Source of the DNA: Cristatella mucedo
Lineage: Eukaryota > Bryozoa > Phylactolaemata > Cristatellidae
NCBI GenBank assembly: GCA_009760855.2
Contig: WPIO01000082.1
Span: 907,001-971,000 of the forward strand
Length of the DNA stretch: 64,000 nucleotides
Reading direction: 5' to 3'
A program made the translations under genes and the position numbers. Below are positions 52,911 to 61,444 of this stretch, one piece after another; the first letter of the stretch is position 1, and every line of letters starts with the position of its first letter. The notes beneath the pieces were generated by a model, which was given only the letters and a program-made list of their open reading frames with translations, searched no databases and had not been told where the DNA came from.

Positions 52911-55277
52911 AGCCTATATTTGAATTCGATGACTGCCCTCAAAACCTGTAGGCACGAGAATGAATTACAAATAAAAATCACTGGCACTCGGTGCTATGGT
53001 CAGCCATTAGCCGTAGTGGTACCAGCTATAGAACCATAGCAGTGCTACTCGCAGCAAAGCACGGCGATTGGTGAGCCGCCGTGGAACAGCTGCCAGCAGG
53101 TTTGCAGCTGCTGGGCTGGATTAGCTGGCAGTCACTTCAGTGTGATGTTAGGCAGTACGTGTCACCGACCGCATGCCGGGCTGTTACTAGCAGTACCACA
53201 CATTCTTTGGTTGAGAATAGTACTATCTTCCCTGCCATGCATTAAAGAAACCACGATCTTTTCTGCCATGGTCTATGTATTTTTAATAAGGATCGTTCCA
53301 TCTCTGTGTCTGTTGACTTGCATTCGCTGTCTCATCTCTATGTCGGCCCGAGTAGAATTTGATGGTGAAGGGTGTCTCAATGACAGGGTGCAATTAATTT
53401 TCTGAGCTTTCGAACCGCCTAATGCTTCTTGATATATGATCACTAATACTAGAAAATGAGCAAACAGCCGGGCTACCCAGCATTCACGGCTTTCACTGTA
53501 CTTCCTGCGACAACGGAGGGATGCAGCTAAGTCGTCTCTTTAACCACAGAAATTAAAGCTTGGCATATGTCTTTGAAGGCTAGCATCCTAACAGCTCTCA
53601 ATTCCAGCAGAAGACTGTGATGACAATCAAGAAATGCTTGGCAGACATTTCGATATGGTGTTCTGTCTACTGGTGCTGCTTTGAGAGAGCATTCGTTTCC
53701 ATTTTGGCAGGTATGACATCGCAAAACCCACAACAAAATTCCTCAAAGAGGCTGCCACGCTAAGGTCTGGTGCCGTCTCGGTGCTGCTGTTCTTTGCCGC
53801 CCTCGCCGTTCACATGGGAATGGTGCCGACGGACGACAAGATGAGCATATTCCAAAGCAACCAAACGCTTTGGTCGAATGTCCAGGTAGGTAGGGCGTAT
53901 TCATGCTGCATTTTAAATAAGGAAAAAGCAACCGAAGCTGGCTGAGGGTTATGAATTGCTTGCGCAATAACTGCTTGTGCAATAACTGCTTGTGCATCTG
54001 TGACTCGATGGTGCAGATATTGTTATAGAACCCTGCTTAACCAACACGTTTCTTTTTTGTCACAACTTCAGTAAGTCCTGCTAGTGAGGAAAGCAATAGT
54101 TTAAGGCACTACGTTACGTTAAGGCATTACTTCTCTTAACCACAATATTGCACAGGTGGTCTCTTTGACCGTGACTAGCATCCTGCATCGAGCTCAATCG
54201 TGGGATAAATTCTCGCTTTTTAAAAGTCTACCGAGCGATGGCCGATTTGAATGTCTTTGCAATCCCTTAATGCAGTGAACCATATAAAACTTGAATTTCG
54301 TCTGGGCTAGGTTTTCCTATCAGTGGAGATCAAAGAGGGGATGGTATACAGACTGCAGATGAGCTCTATTTTACTGGCCTGATTGTGGCACCAAATTCAT
54401 CTGCAGAAACCTAGAAAGGTTTCTTAAAGCATGTTGCACAGGGCGACTCAGCACCTGCAGCTGGTGAAGGTGGTGTTACGGAGTACGAATATGTGCGATT
54501 TTGTACCAAAGGAGACAGAAAATATATCAACCTCTAAGCAAATATCTGGGAAAAGAGACCGCTCAGCTTTACTAAGCAAATCATAAATGAGTCTGAACCA
54601 GCTGCCGGATTTACATAGAGGGATAACTCCCTTCGGTTTATCGGTGGGAAGTACCGAAAGCAGCGAAGACTACTTAGCCGGTCTTCGAAGTTGAACCGAT
54701 GATCTCCGAACACCCGAGGCATAGTTTCTGGTCGCTCTTCAATTTTGACAGAACAGTTGTACTCCTTGCGGTACCTAAGCGAGATCGCTGGCTCAGAGAC
54801 ACCAACTTCCGCTACCCGTAAAGAAAACGAATAAACAGGAGCCTGCTGCTGTTTTGATTGCTGTTTAGAATTAAAGCTTGGTGCTTGTATAGTGGGTGTT
54901 GCCTTTTCTATAAGTATACAAGTGAGCAATTCGTTGGCTACTTCTCGATCTAGATAAGTACGGAGTGATACGGAAGGCACATTGTGCTTTTACTGATTGT
55001 GGTTGTTTGGATTGCTTTATTGCTGTTTTTATCTAGTACTTATGAAGTCTCTAACTCTTTTCAGGTCTCACAAGCCGAAATTGATACTTGGAGAATACTT
55101 AGCATAGCCAAGGCTGTTTTAATATGTCTGGCGTGGTTCATAATTTCCTTAAGACCCGGAACGAACCGACTTAAGAGCAACTTGCAGATGGCAGAGGTGG
55201 CGTGGGTGGACGACAGCGAGCCGGCCTTTAAGCTGAGAGAAGCCAAAAAGAAGGCGCCTGCTGCCTCTTACAGTTGA
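46881..55277 (+). CDS. TMEM237: TMEM237, ciliary transition-zone protein, complete, 6 exons
   Basis: Joined exons: 46881-47129, 47377-47435, 49101-49285, 50931-51270, 53711-53885, 55065-55277. They total 1221 nt, 406 aa plus stop, about the length of human TMEM237, and all phases agree. Layout: disordered, very basic N-terminus with KRRKREER, KKRRS and KRKRRKK clusters (1-103); a middle segment with QPTGKVFIEQTGGFKTADK; then four membrane segments at about 220-239, 260-276, 298-316 and 347-365. The FDR motif (276-278) ends the second. The tail is charged and ends KKKAPAASYS. In the family the protein sits in the ciliary transition zone with other MKS/JBTS proteins, and human mutations cause Joubert syndrome (established knowledge). 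The start is the first ATG after the GC-rich promoter (context AAAATGT). Confidence 0.9.
47377..47435 (+). CDS. TMEM237: TMEM237 exon 2
   Basis: Acceptor after a T-run (TTTCTTCAG), donor AG|GTGAGA, phase 0 to 2. Encodes SGPTQGSELSVTKRKRRKK. Confidence 0.75.
47436..49100. other. TMEM237 intron 2, nothing recognised
   Basis: No repeat family or gene seen. Confidence 0.4.
49101..49285 (+). CDS. TMEM237: TMEM237 exon 3
   Basis: Acceptor TGCTTGTAG, donor CGG|GTGAGT, phase 2 to 1. Encodes VDLNDFADDVVVSES and SSQPTGKVFIEQT; the KVF(I/V)E block is conserved in TMEM237. An additional small exon between exons 2 and 3 is not excluded. Confidence 0.85.
49286..50930. other. TMEM237 intron 3, nothing certain
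   Basis: GC-rich. After an AG at 49747 a frame reads GTFSNIDNWDTQVGGRV in the right entry phase, but it is not needed to join exons 3 and 4. Confidence 0.35.
50931..51270 (+). CDS. TMEM237: TMEM237 exon 4 (membrane segments 1 and 2)
   Basis: Acceptor TTTGCTTCAG, donor CCG|GTCAGT, phase 1 to 2. Encodes GGFKTADKDKVARDLWE, HYFTGILAGLSIAQAVF and CTFYFLLVLCIVATFDR. Confidence 0.9.
51271..52815. other. TMEM237 intron 4, nothing recognised
   Basis: No supported gene or repeat before the CT microsatellite. Confidence 0.4.
52818..52911. repeat. (CT)n microsatellite
   Basis: About 45 CT units with two short interruptions near the start. Confidence 0.95.
52912..53710. other. TMEM237 intron 4, nothing recognised
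   Basis: No supported feature. Confidence 0.4.
53711..53885 (+). CDS. TMEM237: TMEM237 exon 5 (membrane segment 3)
   Basis: Acceptor TTTTGGCAG, donor CAG|GTAGGT, phase 2 to 0. Encodes RYDIAKPTTKFLKEAATL and GAVSVLLFFAALAVHMG. Confidence 0.88.
53886..55064. other. TMEM237 intron 5 with an unexplained antisense frame
   Basis: A 148-codon minus frame (54980-54534, starting MPSVSLRTYLDREVANELL) has a balanced amino-acid composition but no recognised motif. A few frames this long are expected by chance in a window of this size. Confidence 0.25.
55065..55277 (+). CDS. TMEM237: TMEM237 exon 6 (membrane segment 4, stop)
   Basis: Acceptor CTCTTTTCAG; 70 codons and TGA. Encodes ILSIAKAVLICLAWFIISLRP-type helix followed by PGTNRLKSN and a charged tail. 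Confidence 0.9.
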   Translation, partial: VSQAEIDTWRILSIAKAVLICLAWFIISLRPGTNRLKSNLQMAEVAWVDDSEPAFKLREAKKKAPAASYS

Positions 55278-55386
55278 CCTCGCAGTGCGATGTATTATTG
55301 CCTTGGAGCTGAGAGTTTACCCGAACTAGCTCCGCCTTATTTTTTGTAGGTTTATACAGACTGCTCCGATGTTGGCTCTTTAAGCA

Positions 55387-55392
55387 ATTAAA
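55387..55392 (+). terminator. Candidate poly(A) signal of TMEM237
   Basis: ATTAAA 110 bp after the TMEM237 stop codon, followed by AT-rich sequence. Confidence 0.5.
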
Positions 55393-55581
55393 GTAAAAAT
55401 TGCTATATTTCTATGTAGAACATCCCATGCATTGACACGCACATGCGAACACACTAACACACACACCGCACTGAATTTAAAAGCCGAATATTTTGCGTTT
55501 TATTTAGGAGTGCTTCCGGTAGCAATCGTTCAAAGGAGATGCTGGACGTTTTAGCATTTAAAGCGGGGTCTACTACAGACT

Positions 55582-55804
55582 AATAATAATAATTATTATA
55601 ATAATGCACTTGATAAAGCGCCCTCAGAGAACTCAATCTCTCTCTAGGCGTTTTACATTTGCTGCAAAGGAAAATGCAATTGAATGGTGAGTAATATCAT
55701 GCTTGATAAACAAACAAAATGAATAATATAGTAAGGGTGACATACACAGGGTCAGCATGCAAATGTGGTTAGTGGCAGCATGCACAGTGTCAGCACGCAT
55801 AGTC
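55582..55804 (-). mobile_element. LINE 3' end fragment
   Basis: AAT tail, hairpin and about 190 bp of 3' UTR of the main family (GCAGCATGCACAGTGTCAGC). It ends at the AT microsatellite. Confidence 0.85.
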
Positions 55805-55808
55805 TAAG

Positions 55809-55828
55809 ATATATATATATATATTATT

Positions 55829-55885
<57 letters not shown>
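55809..55885. repeat. (AT)n microsatellite
   Basis: Long TA/AT runs with TTAT interruptions. Confidence 0.95.
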
Positions 55886-55887
<2 letters not shown>

Positions 55888-56119
55888 ACTAAGTGGGTGT
55901 TACACTGGAGATTTTTCTGTAGCGAACTTAAAAGCTACTTGGATTTCGGAAAGCATTTGTAGCCAAAAGACTTCATCTCCCGCAGCAAAGAAAAAGTGAG
56001 AAGCCTAGTTGAGTCAGGAGAGCAGTTGAGGGAATGAGTAGCATGAAAATAGCTGCTCAGGACCACTGGAAAGCATATGCCATAGTCGGCAGCAAGAGAG
56101 TAGATTTCGTAGCATAATA

Positions 56120-56620
56120 ATTGTGGGAGTGAGATTCACAATTGAGCACCTTCGGAGCGAAAGCCTCTGTCGCCAACGGTATTTAAGCAGAGGAAAGGAA
56201 AAGCTAATTTACTGTCCACAGAGAGTCCGAGAGCACGAGGAGGCTGAAACTGGTCCATCAGTTCAGCTAGGTATGGAAGGAGCCAAACCGTTGCAGGCCT
56301 TGTGGGTCAGAGAAGAACTTCGACATATAAAATTCTGAGCCTACGGTGACTGTCGCACAACTGCCCCGTCTATTAAAAGAGCAAAGTCTTCTGGTACAGC
56401 CACAAGCTTAGGGTGTGCGATGAGTAGTATTTCCGCTTTTATTTTTGTTAAGTTTAAGGAAACTCGCCAACATCCAGGATCGAATGGCTTCAAGGCAAGC
56501 ATTTAGTTTATCAGTCGCTGCAATAGATTCAGAAACATAAACGACAAGTACAGCTGAGTATCGTCAGCATACAAAGTTATTGTCGATTCCGTGGGCCCGA
56601 ATCACCTATCCAGATATTCA
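56120..56620 (-). mobile_element. CR1-like LINE, second family, internally deleted
   Basis: Minus strand: palm remnant near 56560-56530 (DDTQLYLS-like), then KIKAEILLIAHPKL, FALLIDGAVVR and, after a gap, ELMDQFQPPRALGLS and VGDRGF. These blocks parallel 4.6-5.4 and 57.8-58.4 kb, but the part between them is shortened. Confidence 0.6.
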
Positions 56621-56821
56621 GTAGAGAACAGCAAAGTAGTAGAGAACAGCAAAGGACCCAAGGCAGACAAGCCTGAGAGAAAGTAGTACGATGAGAATTC
56701 AAGCTTTAGACATCATTTAAGCCAGATTTCCAAAGCCTTGAATTCTGATCATCCGACTATGAGTCCAGTGAACGCGTGTTAGTGTCTTAGTATCGAAATA
56801 CTCTACCGAAATATATAATGG

Positions 56822-56993
56822 TGAGCTGTAATGGCTCACTGGGTAAGGTGGTTGCTTTTCACGGCCTCGGCCCCGAGATCGTGGGTTCAAATCCTGCTGT
56901 GGGCGATTCTGTATCGCCACTGCAAGCGGTGGTGATAGTCGCAAAGGCTCTTCTGTCGCTATACAAAAAGAGGCCGTTAAATCAGCTAGTATA
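56822..56993 (+). mobile_element. SINE-A, full-length reference copy
   Basis: Complete copy. A-box-like TGGCTCACTGGG starts at 56832, B box GGTTCAAATCC at 56884-56894, then GCCACTGCAAGCGGTGG (itself an inverted repeat) and the 3' end GAGGCCGTTAAATCAGCTAG. The box spacing of about 50 bp fits a tRNA-derived RNA polymerase III promoter. Confidence 0.85.
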
Positions 56994-57004
56994 ATACAAT
57001 TCAT

Positions 57005-57140
57005 ATGTATTACGCACCAGGAAAGCGCAATCTTTATTCAGGTGCTTCGTATATGCCATTTGGCTAGAGCGAACGACCTCGCTTTCAAAACATTCTCCTT
57101 GACCTTTATCGGGGCGAGCACCTTAACCACTGGGCTGAAC
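57005..57140 (-). mobile_element. SINE-B, partial
   Basis: Minus strand: CAGGTGCTTCGTATATGCCA and GCGAACGACCTCGCTTTC, 5' end CTTAACCACTGGGCTGAACC. It directly follows the SINE-A copy. Confidence 0.55.
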
Positions 57141-57775
57141 CAGCGCTATTAGTCTGGAAGTGCAAGGGCAGCAGACATCCCGAGCAAGCTTATTGGAAAG
57201 CTATATTACAGGATTAGGCTAACTCTTTTCTGGGCTACTTCATCGGAGGATTTAAGTGAGCAATACATAGTGAGCAAGTCTTAGTTTCGCTGGGAAAGTG
57301 GCTGCTTGCAATATCCCACGTATAATTCTGGGCTCGGGGTGTCTCAAGGTTCAATCATTCTGGCGGAGCCGTCAGAGTTCACTTTGCCGTCTGTGCATGC
57401 TCGTGAAGCTGTCTTGCTCCGGCTTTTTCTCCAGATAGGCTACCACAAATTGTAGAGCACCGAGGTGACCTTATGTCAGTTTTTTTGTAACAGGTCCCGA
57501 TTTACGTACCGGTTTACCTAAAGTTGCCACTAAGCAAGGCACTTGCAGGTACAAAGGCTCTAGGCAGTCGGTTCGAACGTATTTTCTAGGTCTTTAGTGA
57601 CTTAAACCAATTAATAATGACGTAGCTGGCATTGGGCGAACTTGGGTCAGTACGTCACCATAGGAGAAGCATGCACAGACAAAGCAAGTCGGCATGTACT
57701 CGGCGAATAGTGTTTCTGAATTTATTATAAGCTTGCACACTAAACCAGACGTAATACGTGTTTCAACTGCTACTC
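57141..57775. other. Intergenic, nothing recognised
   Basis: No supported feature. Confidence 0.4.
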
Positions 57776-58450
57776 ACAGGACATCCAAGCGTGTGGCTGG
57801 ACTAGGAGACTGTGGTCCTCTAATAGGTCCGTATCCTCAGCAGGATCTTGCTGTGCGACTGTCAGCATTTGCTCGGAGTTTAGTTGTCATCTTTGACATC
57901 TGCCTAAGTTTTTTTAAGTTTTGAAATTTTCATTAAAAATACCGTCCCACAGCTAGCCGTCACGTCTGATTCCTACCTAGGATCAGGAACCGTTTAAAAA
58001 GGTAACTTGTAAAAAATGTAACTAGCTCCTCAGATCTGTCTAGCCTGGGTTATGGCAATTCAATTTTGGCAGAGCTACCAGCTGGTGATTAACATGGCTG
58101 CAAGGCTAGGTAACAAATCCCAGAGGTCCAGCTAAGTGTCACTTGTGATGAAAGAGCTGGAATGCCTCCCCCTCGTCTGATCATCGGATGATGAATACAT
58201 TTTTTACGCTAGCCAACAAGGCCCGCCACGGCCTAGTTCCTTTACACCTAGCTGAACTGCTGGACCAGTTTCAGCCTCCTCGGGGTCTCAGGTCCTCTAT
58301 GGGAAATACATTGGCTGTTCTTAATTCTGCGCTTAAAGACTGTTGGCGATATAAGCTTTTGCTCTGCAGGTCTTTAACAGGGAAACTCACTTTTAATATT
58401 CCTACGCACGACATTTATTCTCTAGTAGCTGACTGGGGCACATCTTTTTG
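57776..58450 (+). mobile_element. CR1-like LINE, second family, C-terminal relic
   Basis: VAGLGDCGPLIGPYPQQDL, then NKARHGLVPLHLAELLDQF, QPPRGLRSSMGNTLAVLNS. Same order as 4.6-5.4 kb; broken by stops. Confidence 0.7.
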
Positions 58451-58491
58451 AATTTCTTGCCACAGTTGACGAACTGCTGACGTCACCGTCC

Positions 58492-58744
58492 GCCATCAAT
58501 CTACTGCTGATGTAAAAGTCAATTAATCTGTTGAACTCATTGCCGATGACGACGCAATTTAATAAATTAAACCGTGAATGTTAGTGCTGAAGTCTTAGTA
58601 AATTTTCTAATATTCGAATTTCCCTCGCCATCAGTCTATTGCTGATGTTACAGTAAATTTATCTGTTGGATTTGTGTCCGCCGTAAACGCAAATTAACGA
58701 ATCTAACCGTGAATTTTACTGCTTACGTCGTAGTGAATTAGTTG
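58492..58744. repeat. Two diverged tandem copies, 135-bp period
   Basis: GCCATCAATCTACTGCTGAT at 58492 recurs as GCCATCAGTCTATTGCTGAT at 58627. Shared later blocks include TTTATCTGTTG/TTAATCTGTTG and AAACCGTGAAT/TAACCGTGAAT. Neither copy is coding. Confidence 0.7.
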
Positions 58745-59094
58745 TTTTTTCTTTGAACTCCTGGCTTTTTAAAGTACTGCTGACGCCATAGTTTGGTGTA
58801 ACCGTACCTTTGAGGTCACAGTTAATTTATTGATTCAAGTCATTGTCGTTTTCAACGGTCTGCTGATGTAGTTCCGAAGTCAGAAATAAAAAATTAGAAT
58901 TAACCAATAAATCTCCCCCTCTCCACTCTGACCAAGCTGTCGAGGTAGCAGCGCTGCTTACGTCATGAATTCGTTTCTCAGACGTGGGTTCAAGTCTTAT
59001 GGCAGACGGTGCACCGTCACTCGGCAAATAGGCGGCAGCAGCAGGCGACTCTTGCGCCCTTGCCCTTGCAGCCCTTGTAGCCTTTGTGCCGCAG

Positions 59095-59206
59095 CCACAA
59101 AGCCGATGCGCTGCCCTTTCATGGGTACGAGATTGGCTGTAGCTGGATGCATACTATCGGCTACAACCTTTTCACCGTCAGTTCTCTTATCGCCGAGTTG
59201 ATAAAG
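59095..59206 (+). CDS. Candidate exon of an unidentified membrane protein
   Basis: Between acceptor GTGCCGCAG (an earlier AG at 59079-59080 is also possible) and donor AAG|GTATCA. It reads HKADALPFHGYEIGCSWMH, then TIGYNLFTVSSLIAELIK, a convincing amphipathic or membrane-like stretch. It ends in phase 0. I cannot name the family. A young LINE starts about 30 bp after the donor. Confidence 0.4.
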
Positions 59207-59237
59207 GTATCAGGAATTTCTTGTCTGGCTGTCTACA

Positions 59238-60594
59238 TCGATCACAAAGTACTTCTAGAGCGCCTCTCATCTCGCCTGGGCATCACTGGCACTGCTCTGC
59301 AGTGGTTCAGGTCCTATCTCAGTGGGAGACTCCAGAGTGTTGATGTGAATGGACAAAGATCATCTGAAGTACCTCTAAAATATGGAGTACCTCAGGGCTC
59401 TGTGCTAGGTCCGGTCCTTTTCACCGTCTATACTCTCCCTCTCGCTGATGTGATTGCCAAGCACAATCTAGGCTTTCACTTCTATGCGGATGACACTCAG
59501 TTGTACCTTTGCTTTGATCCCTCCCAGCCTTCGAGCACCTCAAATTCTCTCAACTCACTTGCTGCATGCATTGATGACATCCGATCATGGATGGCAGCAA
59601 ATTTTCTAAAACTAAACGATGATAAAAACTAACTTACTAGTTATGGGGCAAACCTAGTGTTATTCAGAAATTGGAAAGGCTGACTTTCAAAATTGGCTCT
59701 GCCAGCATATCTCCAGTTGCATCAGCTCGAAATCTAGGTGTCATATTCCAAAGCGACCTCTCGTTAGACGACCACATCAGCTCCACAGTCAAATCAGCCT
59801 ATTTTCAGCTTCATAACATTGCTAAAATTAGGGCTTGTTTAGATAAGGATACCACGTCCAAGTTGGTCCATGCATTCGTGACATCTCGTCTCGACTTCTG
59901 CAACTCACTGCTTACTGGCCTACCAGCATGTGCGATCAGGCGATTGCAGCTGGTGCAAAACTCTGCAGCTAGGCTTGTCTGTCGTGAGCGTCGCAGTTGC
60001 CACATTACTCCACTTCTCGCCGACCTGCACTGGTTACCAGTCAAGCAACGGATTGACTTCAAGGTTTTGTCGCTCACTTTTAGGTCTCTTCATTCTATGG
60101 CTCCAGCCTATCTTTCAGAGATACTACCCCATCAGGCAAAGCATCGTACCACTCGCTTTTCGGAATCCAACAGTCTAGAAATACCTCGTACAAACCTTAA
60201 ATCCTTTGGAGACCGTGCATTTAGCTCGTATGCTCCCACAGCCTGGAACTCCCTCCCGACCTGCATCAGAACATCCCCTGACCTGACCACATTTAAAAGA
60301 AACTTAAAAACATACCTATTTAGGACAGCATTTAGTGGGTCCTTGTGATTCGTCCTCGATGTGCTTATGCGTGCTGACACTGTTCATGCTGCCACTAACC
60401 ACATTTGCATGCTGACCCAGTGCATGTAACCCCTAACCATGTTATTCATTTTGTTTGTTTTTCAAGCATGATTTTACTTACTATTCTATTGCGTATCACT
60501 TTGCAGCAAATGTAAAGCGCCTAGAAAGAGATTAAGTTCTCTGAGGGCGCTTTATCAAGTGCAATATTATTATTATTATTATTATTACGGCAGA
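59238..60594 (+). mobile_element. Young L2/CR1-like LINE, 5'-truncated
   Basis: Starts at the codons for IDHKVLLERL just after palm motif A and runs to a TTA tail (60567-60590). It keeps YGVPQGSVLGPVLF and FHFYADDTQLYL. One extra A near 59627 and one extra G near 59645 break the frame into 59238-59632 and 59671-60348. Otherwise it is almost identical to the 28.7-30.4 kb copy. Confidence 0.92.
60514..60553 (+). other. Conserved LINE 3' hairpin (reference copy)
   Basis: AAAGCGCC pairs exactly with GGCGCTTT; inside, AGAGA pairs with TCTCT. The arms co-vary in older copies (AAAGTGCC with less perfect partners). In related LINEs the 3' stem-loop is what the reverse transcriptase recognises; that role is inferred here. 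Confidence 0.7.
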
Positions 60595-60596
60595 TC

Positions 60597-60770
60597 GAGG
60601 CGCTGGCGTCTGCCGGCAAGCAGACCGCCAGTACATCTGCATCGAGCCAGACTTCAAACTCACCAGCTGATAGCTTTTTCGCCCGAGAGGGCTGCTCACC
60701 GGGCGCGAGACAGCTGCACTCGACTGCCAGGCAATGCCTGCGTTCGGTTGAGTATTTGCTAATGCCGCAT
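60597..60770 (+). CDS. Candidate terminal exon, unidentified
   Basis: After acceptor TTACGGCAG the frame reads IEALASAGKQTASTSASSQ, then NSPADSFFAREG, and ends at TAA at 60768-60770. It is phase-compatible with the candidate exon ending at 59206 and starts immediately after the LINE tail. Ser/Thr-rich, as many cytosolic tails are. Family unknown. Confidence 0.35.
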
Positions 60771-60775
60771 TAAAT

Positions 60776-61139
60776 GAATGAAAGATGCGATTTTTCGTGG
60801 GGACGTGGGATCAACAGTTTACGCGAGACTCAGGACAAAAAAGTATCTTAACGTCCAGAGATGGATGGATACGTGCTGTTATTCGGAGCCTCGCACATCC
60901 ACCTTTGAATACGCTACTTCGAGTATAATTGGCGGAACAGCTTAAAGCCTACATTTGGCACACAAGTAAATCTCGCGTGGCTTATTCAGAATTTCCTACA
61001 AATGACTAGAGAACTGGGCTCGTCATAAGGTCTTCGAAGGCAATCGGTGCGATAGAGCAAGGACAAATTCCACTGTATCTCTTATACTGCTTCCGGTTGG
61101 AGCTAATCGTCTTCAGCTTCATAGATTTGCTGCCAATAA
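60776..61139. other. Nothing recognised
   Basis: No supported feature. Confidence 0.4.
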
Positions 61140-61232
61140 AAAGGTTCTCTGCTTTCAATGTAAAGTGCCTATATAGAGATTTAATTCTCTGAGGGCGCTA
61201 TAATTATTTTTATTGTTATTATTATCATAAGA
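61140..61232 (+). mobile_element. LINE 3'-tail fragment
   Basis: ATGTAAAGTGCCTATATAGA, hairpin arm GAGGGCGCTATAAT and a decayed TTA tail. Confidence 0.65.
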
Positions 61233-61274
61233 ATCATTTAATTTGCGCTCGTTATCAATAGCTTGCAATAAACA

Positions 61275-61444
61275 CTAGCTGATTTAACAGCCTCTTGTAT
61301 AGCGACAGAAGAGCCTTTACGGCTATCTCCACCGCTTGCAGTAGCGATGAAGAATCACTCACCACAGGATTCGGACCCATGACATCGGGACCAAGGTCGT
61401 GTAAAGCAACCGTCTTGCCTTACCTAGTGTGGCAGGACGGCTCA
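61275..61444 (-). mobile_element. SINE-A, near full length
   Basis: AGCTGATTTAACAGCCTCTT, TCTCCACCGCTTGCAGTAGC, GGATTCGGACCC and the 5' end GTGTGGCAGGACGGCTCA. Confidence 0.75.

Noticed and set aside
52571-52987. 138-codon frame with an Arg-Glu run
   Set aside because: Generated by the (CT)n microsatellite read on the minus strand.
56832-56900. Possible tRNA gene from A- and B-box-like sequences
   Set aside because: No cloverleaf with a proper acceptor stem. The same sequence recurs about fourteen times with a constant non-tRNA 3' body, so it is a SINE head.
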